This document shows, piece after piece, positions 6,083 to 11,680 of a DNA stretch of 11,680 bases. The stretch is from Chloroflexota bacterium (GTDB taxonomy: Bacteria > Chloroflexota > Limnocylindria > Limnocylindrales > CSP1-4). The position numbers and the translations under genes are program-made. The notes beneath the pieces were generated by a model. The model saw only the letters and a list, made by a program, of their open reading frames with translations. It searched no databases and was not told where the DNA came from. The stretch is taken from the NCBI GenBank assembly GCA_021777365.1, contig JAJYDP010000097.1, forward strand, positions 1 through 11,680, in the 5' to 3' direction. Each line of letters opens with the position of its first letter. Positions within the stretch are counted from its first letter, which is position 1.

Positions 6083-7278
6083 CCAGCGTCCTCAACGCCC
6101 CTCGGGCTGTGCGGCTGCTCGAAGCCGCCGGTGTCGATGTGCTCGTCGCGACGAGCTTCCACAACGTCTTCTACCTGACGGGGTACGTCGGCTTCAGCCA
6201 GCGCGTGCTGCCGGCCACGCAGGTGTACGCAGTGGCGCGCGCGGACGCGCTCGACCGACCGGTGCTCGTTGCGCCACTCGGCGACCTCGACATGCTGGCG
6301 CAGCTGCCGGCCCGGCTCGGGGCGGTGCACCCGTATGGCCGCTTCTTCGTGGAGCCCGGACGTGACGGGGCCGTGCTGACCGACGAGCTCGCCCGCTACG
6401 AGGCGCTCGCCTTGCAGGACCCGGGCGGCACCGCAGCGGGGGCGCTCCTGGAGGAGCTGGCGCGGCTGCCGCCGGCCGCGCGGATCGCGCTCGACGAGAG
6501 CGGCCTCGCGCCGCAAGTCCGTGACACCGTCCTGGCGCAGCTTGGCGAACGGGTGGTGCCGGGGGCGGACCTGCTTGCCCGCATCCGGATGGTCAAGACG
6601 CCGGAGGAGGTCGACCGGTTGGAACGCTCGGCGCTTGTCATGGAGGCCTCGATTCAGGCTGCGCTCGCCGCGGCACGCGCGGGCATGAGCGAAGCCGAGA
6701 TGGCCGGCGTTTTCGACGCCCGCACGATCGCACAGGGGGCCATGCCGCACTTCACGGTGATCGCCTTCGGCGAGCGTGCGGCCTTCCCGAATGCGGTCCC
6801 GAGCGCCGCGCGGCGGCTCCGGCCCGGCGACCTGATCCGCTTCGACGTCGGGTGCATCGTCGATCTGTACCGCTCGGACATCTCGCGCACGGCGGTCTTC
6901 GGTGAGCCCTCGGCCGACGTGCGCCAGGCATATGAGGCGATCCTTGCGGGCGAGGAGCGCGCGCTCGAGGCGATGCGTCCGGGGGTGCCGGCGCGGGAGA
7001 TCTTCGAGGCGGCCATGCGCGGCGTGCAGTCGGCCGGCCTGCCCGGGTACCGGCGTCACCACGTGGGGCACGGCATCGGCCTCGAGACGTACGACCTCCC
7101 GATGCTCAACCCCTCGACGGAGACGCCGCTCGAGCAGGGCATGGTGTTCGAAGTTGAGACCCCGTACTACGAGATCGGGTTCGGGGGCGTGCAGGTGGAG
7201 GACACGGTCGTCGTGACCGACGAGGGCCGCCGTCTCCTCACCCGCAGCGCGCGCGACCTGGCGGTGATAGGGGCATGA
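6079..7278 (+). CDS. M24-family metallohydrolase (creatinase/aminopeptidase-P fold)
   Basis: A 399-residue two-domain 'pita-bread' enzyme. Residues about 1-165 are the creatinase-type N-terminal domain (LLEAAGVDVLVATSFHNVFY); residues about 175-390 are the M24 catalytic domain. All five metal ligands are visible: D256 (RFDVG), D267 (RSDISRT), H331 (HHVGHGIG), E360 (FEVETP) and E374 (VQVEDT). Two outer histidines of proline peptidases are changed: the His of the 'alpH' motif is N238 (AAFPN), and the His of GL-x-x-HE is Y338 (GLETYDLP). This argues against ordinary Xaa-Pro peptidase activity and for hydrolysis of an amidine, ring or N-acyl bond, as creatinase and ectoine hydrolase do in this fold (inferred). 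The GTG start is coupled to the previous stop, with GAGAGG about 7 bases upstream. Automatic annotation would call it 'Xaa-Pro peptidase'. Confidence 0.9.
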   Translation: MTSVLNAPRAVRLLEAAGVDVLVATSFHNVFYLTGYVGFSQRVLPATQVYAVARADALDRPVLVAPLGDLDMLAQLPARLGAVHPYGRFFVEPGRDGAVLTDELARYEALALQDPGGTAAGALLEELARLPPAARIALDESGLAPQVRDTVLAQLGERVVPGADLLARIRMVKTPEEVDRLERSALVMEASIQAALAAARAGMSEAEMAGVFDARTIAQGAMPHFTVIAFGERAAFPNAVPSAARRLRPGDLIRFDVGCIVDLYRSDISRTAVFGEPSADVRQAYEAILAGEERALEAMRPGVPAREIFEAAMRGVQSAGLPGYRRHHVGHGIGLETYDLPMLNPSTETPLEQGMVFEVETPYYEIGFGGVQVEDTVVVTDEGRRLLTRSARDLAVIGA

Positions 7279-7348
7279 GCCAGCGGATCGGGCCGCGGCA
7301 GGCGCGGTCCCGGATGGTCACGCAAACAGCGAAAGGGAGGAGTGGGAA

Positions 7349-8680
7349 GTGAGCAGTCCGCGTCTCGACAGCAGCACCGCATCGTCGGGTACGTTCGCCG
7401 AGCAGGTCGACGACTACTCGCTTCGGCGTGTCCCGGAATCCGCGCTGCACCGCACGAGCGACATCGCGCTCGTGCGGATGGGCTTCACGGTGTCCGCGTC
7501 CGACCTCCTGTTCGGGTACACGATCGGCCTCTACTTCGGCTTCTCCCAGGCCATCCTGATCGCCCTGGCGTACTCGGCGGCCATCGCGGTCGTCTCGATC
7601 CTCATGGGCTACATCGGCCTGCGCGAGCGGACCTCGTTCGCGCTCTCGTCGCGTTTCGCCTTCGGTCGCGAGGGAAGCCGACTGCCGTCGCTCGTCCTGG
7701 CGGCCATCATCACGGGTTTCTACGGCTACGTGCTGGGGATCACCGTCGACGTGTTCCCCGGCCTCACCCCGGCGACCATGGCGGTCTACAGCGTGGTACT
7801 CGGCGCGCTCTTCCTGGTGATCTCGGGCCTCGGTTTCGCGCGCGGGCTGCGCTGGGTCGGGCGCGTCGGCGTGCCCCTCATGATCCTGCTCGTGGTGGTC
7901 GCGGACATCGCGGCCATCAACCACGCCGGTGGAATCGGCGCAATCGTGCATGCCACGCCGAAGCTCGAGGGCAAGCTCGCCGTCCCGGCCATCATCGGGC
8001 TGGGAATCGCCAAGTGGCTGGGCGGCGCGACCGTCACCCCGGACCTCATGCGCTTCGGCAAGAACACGTGGGCCGTGGTGGGGACGACCGTCGCGGAGTT
8101 CCTCGTGGGCAACTTCGGGTTCAACCTGCTCGGCCTGATCCTCGGACTCTCGCTCGGTGCCTCGGACCTGGGCAAGGCGTTCGGCCTGCTGGGTATCACC
8201 GCGCTGGGCACGATCGCTGTGCTCCTCCAGAGCATCACGGTCGAGATGAACGAGCTCTACGCGGCCAGCCTCGCAGTGAGCAACTCACTCGGCATCGGCC
8301 GCCTGACGACCAACGTCGTGGTGGGCGTGATCGGCATCGTCATCGGCTACTACGGGTTGAGCCATGGGATCATCGCCAGCTTCCTGACCTACATCGGAGA
8401 CATCAGCTACGCGCTCCCGGCGATCCCCGCGATCATCATCGCCGATTACTTCATCGTCGAGCGGATGCACTACCCGGCCAGCCTGGATGACCTGCCGGCC
8501 GTCAACTGGCGGGCGATCGCCGCGTTCGTCGTGACGGTCGCCCTGAGCGTGTATCTCGGCATCTACGCCAAGGACACGTTCTGGCACTCCACGCCGATCC
8601 TGGGATTCATCGTGTACCTGGTCTTCTCGGTGCCGCAGACCGTGCGCAGCTGGCGCCCGCAGCCCGCCGTGGCCGGGTAG
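7349..8680 (+). CDS. NCS1-family permease (cytosine/purine/hydantoin transporter type)
   Basis: A 443-residue inner-membrane protein of the nucleobase:cation symporter-1 family, which imports cytosine, purines, allantoin, hydantoins, thiamine or pyridoxine with protons or sodium. The cytoplasmic N-terminus carries the family motif VPES (about 28-31) before the first helix. Twelve hydrophobic segments can be counted from about residue 49 to 432. TVTPDLMRFGKN between segments 6 and 7 matches the CodB-like TPDYxRFxK region. GTG 7349 is a firm start, with GGGAGG 8 bases upstream. The gap after the M24 gene is only 70 bases with no clear terminator, so it is probably the last gene of the operon, with translation boosted by its own ribosome site. 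It points to a small, nitrogen-rich, ring-shaped substrate for the whole cluster, but the substrate cannot be read from sequence by eye. Confidence 0.9.
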   Translation: MSSPRLDSSTASSGTFAEQVDDYSLRRVPESALHRTSDIALVRMGFTVSASDLLFGYTIGLYFGFSQAILIALAYSAAIAVVSILMGYIGLRERTSFALSSRFAFGREGSRLPSLVLAAIITGFYGYVLGITVDVFPGLTPATMAVYSVVLGALFLVISGLGFARGLRWVGRVGVPLMILLVVVADIAAINHAGGIGAIVHATPKLEGKLAVPAIIGLGIAKWLGGATVTPDLMRFGKNTWAVVGTTVAEFLVGNFGFNLLGLILGLSLGASDLGKAFGLLGITALGTIAVLLQSITVEMNELYAASLAVSNSLGIGRLTTNVVVGVIGIVIGYYGLSHGIIASFLTYIGDISYALPAIPAIIIADYFIVERMHYPASLDDLPAVNWRAIAAFVVTVALSVYLGIYAKDTFWHSTPILGFIVYLVFSVPQTVRSWRPQPAVAG

Positions 8681-8696
8681 CCGGGACCTGCCCGGC
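8680..8696. terminator. GC hairpin between convergent permease and peroxiredoxin genes
   Basis: GCCGGG (8680-8685), loop ACCTG, CCCGGC (8691-8696), beginning on the last base of the permease stop codon. An alternative 7-bp fold pairs GGCCGGG (8671-8677) with CCCGGCC (8691-8697). A second inverted pair, TGCCGCG (8712-8718) and CGCGGCA (8744-8750), lies closer to the leftward gene's stop. None has a T-run, so terminator function is a guess based on position between convergent genes. Confidence 0.3.
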
Positions 8697-8760
8697 CGTC
8701 GACCGCCGTGATGCCGCGCCCGCTCACCGCACAGATGGCACGTCGCGGCACCGCGCCCGG

Positions 8761-9423
8761 TCACGCCCCCGCTGCGGGCTCCGGTGCGCGGAGGGCGGCG
8801 ATCACGTCGTCGGGCTCGCCGCGCCTGGTGTAGTCGGCATCGGCGAAGCGCCACGCCACGCTGCCGTCGGTCGCGATCACGTAGGTGGCCGGGATCGGCA
8901 ACTCGAAGCTGTCGTCGCCGTTGGCGGCAGGCAGGTCGAAGCCGGCGTAGACCTTGCGCAGGGCCTCGGGCAGCCTGAACACCAGCCCGAACGAGCGTGC
9001 CACGACGTTGCCGGCGTCGGAGAGGACCGGGAACGCCAGCTCCAGCTTCTCGGCGGTGGACAGCGAGTTGTCCGGCGTCTGCGGGGAGATGGCCACCAGC
9101 GTGGCCGCGGCGCGCGTGATCTCGGGCAGCCTGGCCTGCAGCGCCCGCAGTTCGATCGAGCAGTAGGGGCACCAGCCACCCCGGTAGAACGCGAGCACGA
9201 CCGGGCCCCCGGCGAGCAGCGACGAGAGCGACACCGGGTTGCCGGTCGCGTCCGGCAGCTCGAACTCCGGCGCCCGATCCCCGACCCCCAGGCTCCGCTC
9301 GGCCAGTCCCGAGGCGGCGAGCTCCGCGGTCGCGGAATCCATGATCGCCAGGGTCTCGGCCGCGATCCTTCCGCGGGCCGCGTCTCTCCGCTCCCTGAGT
9401 GCGGTGGCCAGATCCGTTGCCAT
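8761..9423 (-). CDS. Peroxiredoxin-like thiol peroxidase (AhpC/TSA superfamily)
   Basis: A 220-residue cytoplasmic thioredoxin-fold protein of the alkyl hydroperoxide reductase/thiol-specific antioxidant superfamily. These enzymes reduce hydrogen or organic peroxides through a reactive cysteine. Residues 1-45 form a helical N-terminal extension. VGDRAPEFELPDATG (47-61) is the usual entry motif, and FYRGGWCPYC (79-88) carries C85 and C88 in the CxxC arrangement of the 'GGWCPYC' subgroup, not the single-Cys FTPVCT loop of classic Bcp/AhpC. PATYVIATDGSVAWRF (178-193) is the cis-Pro strand region. ATG 9423 is chosen because AAGGAG lies 6 bases upstream; the frame also runs on to 9615 over the neighbouring gene, but that part is antisense to the TetR repeat. 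It is divergent from a TetR gene whose operator-like site lies between them, so peroxide or electrophile induction through that regulator is likely (inferred). Confidence 0.9.
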   Translation of the reverse strand: MATDLATALRERRDAARGRIAAETLAIMDSATAELAASGLAERSLGVGDRAPEFELPDATGNPVSLSSLLAGGPVVLAFYRGGWCPYCSIELRALQARLPEITRAAATLVAISPQTPDNSLSTAEKLELAFPVLSDAGNVVARSFGLVFRLPEALRKVYAGFDLPAANGDDSFELPIPATYVIATDGSVAWRFADADYTRRGEPDDVIAALRAPEPAAGA

Positions 9424-9485
9424 CTCGGTCTCCTTCGTGGTGAGCGCCGGCCGTCGCCGGGCGCGTGCAGTACGTGATTTCAGGT

Positions 9486-9503
9486 AGACAGACCTGTCTG
9501 TCT
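9486..9503. promoter_or_regulatory. 18-bp inverted repeat, probable TetR operator
   Basis: AGACAGAC (9486-9493), two bases CT, GTCTGTCT (9496-9503): 8-bp arms match perfectly. It has the AGAC...GTCT shape of many TetR-family operators and lies in the 97-base divergent spacer, 63 bases upstream of the peroxiredoxin start and 17 bases upstream of the TetR start. One bound TetR dimer could repress both genes. Confidence 0.7.
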
Positions 9504-9507
9504 GGGC

Positions 9508-9516
9508 CATACTATA
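9508..9516. promoter_or_regulatory. Overlapping candidate -10 boxes for the divergent tetR and peroxiredoxin genes
   Basis: On the plus strand CATACT (9508-9513) lies 7 bases before the TetR ATG, so transcription would start at or next to the ATG and the message would be leaderless; no Shine-Dalgarno motif precedes that ATG. On the minus strand TATAGT (9516-9511) is a good -10 for the peroxiredoxin gene, with its start then falling at the edge of the operator. No convincing -35 box is seen for either; activity of these boxes is inferred. Confidence 0.45.
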
Positions 9517-9520
9517 GCCG

Positions 9521-10168
9521 ATGGACGAGCGAATGTCCCGCGCAACACCGGCCCCAGGCACGGCACCGGCCCCCGGCACGGGACCGGCCCCCGGCACGGG
9601 ACCGGCCCCCGGCACGGCACCGAGCCCCGGCCAGCGACTGCTCGAGGTCGCGAGCCGGCTCTTCTACGCGGAGGGGATCCACGCGGTGGGCGTGGACCGG
9701 GTGATCGCCGAGGCGGGCGTCGCGAAGGCGACCCTGTACGCGCACTTCGCGACCAAGGCGGATCTCGTCGCGGCCTACCTCGAGCGCCGCAGCCTGGCGT
9801 GGGTCGCCGAGGTGGAGGAGCGGTCGGCCGGGCGCGAGCCTGGGACCCGGTCCGCGGTGCTGGCCCCGTTCGAGACGCTCCACGAGCGGGCCCGGGCGCC
9901 CGGGTTCCGGGGCTGCCCCTTCATCAACGCCGCCGCCGAGTACCCGGACCCGGGACCAGTCGCCGAGCAGGTCGCTGCCCATCGCGGACGCCTTCGGGCG
10001 ACCTTCGCCGGCCTCGCGGGCCAGGAGGGTTCCGATCCCGGGCTGCTCGATGCCCTGGTCGCGCTCTACGACGGCGCGCTCTCCGCGGCCCACCTGGACC
10101 GCGACCCGGAGGTGGTGACGCACGCCGCCTCCGTAGCGGCCGGCCTGGTCGGCAACGGCACGCGCTGA
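9521..10168 (+). CDS. TetR-family transcriptional regulator with Pro/Ala/Gly/Thr repeat N-terminus
   Basis: A 215-residue one-component repressor. Residues about 38-84 are the TetR helix-turn-helix: LLEVASRLFYAEGIHAVGVD, then VIAEAGVAKATLYAHFATKA. The C-terminal domain (about 90-215) should bind a ligand and dimerise; it includes GFRGCPFINAAAEYPDPGP (128-146), a motif seen in a large TetR subgroup, with C132 the only cysteine. Residues 10-37 are a low-complexity PAPGTG-type tail encoded by a tandem 18-bp repeat and are probably disordered. The ATG at 9521 appears leaderless; ATG 9533 is an alternative start that keeps the repeat. The gene is divergent from the peroxiredoxin gene with a palindromic operator between, and convergent with the ABC exporter genes. 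A redox-sensing role through C132 is a reasonable guess from the neighbour, not shown. Confidence 0.92.
   Translation: MDERMSRATPAPGTAPAPGTGPAPGTGPAPGTAPSPGQRLLEVASRLFYAEGIHAVGVDRVIAEAGVAKATLYAHFATKADLVAAYLERRSLAWVAEVEERSAGREPGTRSAVLAPFETLHERARAPGFRGCPFINAAAEYPDPGPVAEQVAAHRGRLRATFAGLAGQEGSDPGLLDALVALYDGALSAAHLDRDPEVVTHAASVAAGLVGNGTR
9547..9630. repeat. 18-bp tandem repeat inside the TetR coding region
   Basis: Four full units of ACCGGCCCCCGGCACGGG start at 9547, 9565, 9583 and 9601, followed by a partial fifth (9619-9630). Units two and three are identical; unit one has one internal A and a final C, and unit four ends in C. The unit length is a multiple of three, so copy changes would keep the frame and alter only the length of the PAPGTG tail. 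Confidence 0.9.
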
Positions 10169-10187
10169 CCATCGCCGCGAGATCGGA

Positions 10188-10224
10188 AGACCCCCGGCGG
10201 GCGGTGCATGCGAGCCGGGGGTCT
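10188..10224. terminator. Strong hairpin terminator between convergent tetR and ABC exporter genes
   Basis: AGACCCCCGGC (10188-10198) and GCCGGGGGTCT (10214-10224) form a perfect 11-bp stem with a 15-base loop, 20 bases after the TetR stop. Pyrimidine-rich GCTCTCTCCTG follows on the plus strand, without a true T-run. It can serve the rightward gene and, by symmetry, the leftward permease gene that ends at 10301. Confidence 0.75.
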
Positions 10225-10300
10225 GCTCTCTCCTGCGCGGAACCCCGGGTCCCGCCGGGTCCAGGTCCGGGCCGCCGGTCCTCGCCGGGGCCTGGCACGG

Positions 10301-11110
10301 CTACGCGCGGCGGCGGTAGCGCAGCAGGGCGAGGGGGGCGAAGACGACGATGATCCCCGCGATCCAGGCGGCGGCCGCGATGACCGTGTGCGGGTCGGGG
10401 TTCCCCTCGACCAGGCCACGTGCGGCGTTCACCACCACCGTGACCGGGTTGGCCTGGGCGATGGGGCGCAGCCAGGAGGGCATCGTCTGCACCGGCACGA
10501 AGGCCGAGCTGGCGAAGGTGAGGGGGAAGATCGGGATGAAGATGGCGCCCTGGGCCGCCTGCGCCGACTTCGCCCGCAGCCCGATGTTCGCGCTGAGCCA
10601 GGCGATCGCGTAGGCGAAGCCGATGACGAGCCCGATGGCGAGCACGGCATCGACCGGGCTGCCGTGGAAGCGGAAGCCGATGAGGTACCCGACCACGGTC
10701 ATCACGAGGACCGTGTACAGGTTGCGGAGGGTGTCGCTGAAGGTCCGGCCGACCAGCACCGCCGACCCCGCCATCGGCAGGGAGCGGAAGCGGTCGATGA
10801 GCCCCTTCTGGAGGTCCTCCGCCAGGCCGATCGCGGTGCCGGTGGCGCCGAACACGACGGTCTGGACGAAGATCCCGGGCATCAGGTAGTCGACGTAGTT
10901 CCCGCCGGGCACCTGGATCGCCCCGCCGAAGACGAAGGCGAAGAGCAGCACGAACATGATCGGCGTGATCGTGTCGATCACCGCCAGCTGCGGGTTGCGG
11001 ACGACCTGCATCAGGTTCCGCCAGGTGATCGTGATGGCGTCGGTGAGCACCCAGCCGGCGCGTCGCGCGCGCGGGGCTGCCGGGGCGAGGGGACGGGCGA
11101 TGGCGGTCAT
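10301..11110 (-). CDS. ABC-2 type transporter permease, DrrB-like
   Basis: A 269-residue inner-membrane subunit of an ABC exporter related to daunorubicin-resistance DrrB, working with the ATPase encoded just upstream. Residues about 18-40 are the amphipathic entry (TWRNLMQVVRNP), followed by about six membrane segments: 43-65, 76-98, 130-148, 153-175, 186-208 and 242-264. The short motif LIDRFRSLPM (104-113) after the second segment and ANPVTVVVNAARGL (220-233) before the last are hallmarks of this ABC-2 group. ATG 11110 overlaps the upstream stop by 4 bases (ATGA), with GGAGG 8 bases before it. Likely exports a hydrophobic compound such as a drug, antibiotic or lipid; the substrate cannot be told. 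Confidence 0.9.
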   Translation of the reverse strand: MTAIARPLAPAAPRARRAGWVLTDAITITWRNLMQVVRNPQLAVIDTITPIMFVLLFAFVFGGAIQVPGGNYVDYLMPGIFVQTVVFGATGTAIGLAEDLQKGLIDRFRSLPMAGSAVLVGRTFSDTLRNLYTVLVMTVVGYLIGFRFHGSPVDAVLAIGLVIGFAYAIAWLSANIGLRAKSAQAAQGAIFIPIFPLTFASSAFVPVQTMPSWLRPIAQANPVTVVVNAARGLVEGNPDPHTVIAAAAWIAGIIVVFAPLALLRYRRRA

Positions 11111-11680
11111 GCGGCGATCCTCCGGTCCGGGCGCCCGAAGCGGCGCCGGCGCGGTGCTGGGCTGGACGTGGTGCCGTCCGGGTCTGCCTCGGCACGACGC
11201 CCGGTGAGGGTCAGGAAGACGTCGTCGAGGCTGGGGCGGTGGAGCGAGAGCTCGGCCACCTCCAGGCCGGCGCCGTCGATCCGGCGCACGACCTCGGCGA
11301 GGGTGCCCGCACCGTGGTGCACCGGCACGCTGATGCGGCCGTGCTCGCGGTCCAGGCGCGGCTCGACGGCCGCCAGCGGGCGGAGCAACTCCGCCGCCTC
11401 GGGGCCCCGGGCGGTGTCCGCGATGCGGATCTCCACCACGTCCTCGCCGAGGCGATCCTTCAGTTCGTCGGAGGTCCCCTCCGCGATGACCTGGCCGCCG
11501 TCGATCACGGCGATCCGGTCGGCCAGCCGGTCGGCCTCCTCCAGGTACTGGGTGGTGAGCAGGATCGTGGTGCCATCGGCGACCAGGCGCTCGATGACCT
11601 CCCACAGCCCCACGCGGCTGCGCGGGTCGAGGCCGGTGGTCGGCTCGTCCAGGAAGAGGACGGCCGGGCGCCCACCAGGG
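11107..11680 (-). CDS. ABC transporter ATP-binding protein, DrrA-like, N-terminus outside the window
   Basis: The 3' part (about 190 residues) of the ATPase partner of the permease gene. The visible part begins just before Walker B (LFLDEPTTGLDP, then RSR). The Walker A, Q-loop and signature motif must lie beyond 11680, assuming the gene is intact there. In TTILLTTQYLEEADRLADRI the position of the switch histidine is glutamine, which is usual for DrrA-type exporters and not a defect. The C-terminal region after about IAVIDGGQVIAEGTSDEL carries the accessory domain typical of DrrA proteins, including SLHRPSLDDVFLTLTGR near the end, followed by a basic low-complexity tail. A start at GTG 11613 would remove Walker B and is not the real one. 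Confidence 0.92.
   Translation of the reverse strand, partial: PGGRPAVLFLDEPTTGLDPRSRVGLWEVIERLVADGTTILLTTQYLEEADRLADRIAVIDGGQVIAEGTSDELKDRLGEDVVEIRIADTARGPEAAELLRPLAAVEPRLDREHGRISVPVHHGAGTLAEVVRRIDGAGLEVAELSLHRPSLDDVFLTLTGRRAEADPDGTTSSPAPRRRRFGRPDRRIAA

Noticed and set aside
7342..8490. A 382-residue plus-strand frame over the permease gene.
   Set aside because: It is a shifted frame of the NCS1 permease gene with Arg/His-rich composition and no membrane segments; the permease frame has twelve hydrophobic segments and a strong ribosome site.
9424..9615. A 64-residue N-terminal extension of the peroxiredoxin from an upstream start at 9615.
   Set aside because: It would cross the operator and lie antisense to the TetR repeat; ATG 9423 has AAGGAG 6 bases upstream and begins a normal-length protein.
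9547..9630. CRISPR-like or other array, because of the regular short repeat.
   Set aside because: Units are directly adjacent with no spacers, 18 bp long and in frame within a real gene, so it is a coding tandem repeat.
11500..11580. Gln in place of the switch His in the ABC ATPase as a sign of inactivity.
   Set aside because: The TTQYLEEAD form is common in DrrA-type exporters, so it is a family feature and not a lesion.
11107..11613. A short complete gene starting at GTG 11613.
   Set aside because: The same frame continues to the window edge and carries the Walker B motif upstream of that codon, so the gene is simply cut by the window.

Overview
The window is about 11.7 kb of very GC-rich DNA. 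Codons almost always end in G or C, GTG starts are common, and 4-base ATGA/GTGA gene overlaps are frequent. This fits an actinobacterium or a high-GC soil Chloroflexota lineage; nothing here fixes the phylum. Three blocks can be read.

Left edge, 1-1220: the right end of an IS3-family insertion sequence. It comprises a 5'-truncated DDE transposase and a right terminal repeat ending at 745. Beyond it lies a decayed stretch with a probable C-terminal gene remnant (791-940), a piece matching the 3' end of a tRNA including CCA (probably tRNA-Val), and a GC-rich hairpin that may be that tRNA's own terminator. Together these look like the edge of an old integration site.

Centre, 1221-8680: a catabolic-looking cluster. 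A PucR/CdaR-type regulator is transcribed leftward, with a 17-bp perfect palindrome over its start codon. Divergent from it run five rightward genes: a threonine-synthase-like PLP enzyme, two different luciferase-like (F420/FMN) oxidoreductases, an M24 'pita-bread' metallohydrolase and an NCS1 (cytosine/purine/hydantoin-type) permease. The first four overlap end to start; the permease follows after 70 bases with its own strong ribosome binding site. The arrangement suggests import of a small nitrogen compound, probably a heterocycle, oxidative attack by flavin/F420 enzymes, hydrolysis by the M24 enzyme, and processing of an amino-acid-like product by the PLP enzyme. I do not recognise this gene combination as a named pathway. 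It is the best candidate here for an undescribed system; the substrate is unknown.

Right part, 8761-11680: a thiol peroxidase of the AhpC/TSA superfamily (leftward) and a TetR regulator (rightward) share a 97-bp divergent promoter containing a clean 18-bp operator-like inverted repeat. The TetR gene appears leaderless, carries an 18-bp tandem repeat in its N-terminal coding region, and has one cysteine. A strong 11-bp hairpin separates it from a convergent DrrAB-like ABC exporter pair (permease, then the 3' part of the ATPase gene, cut by the window end).
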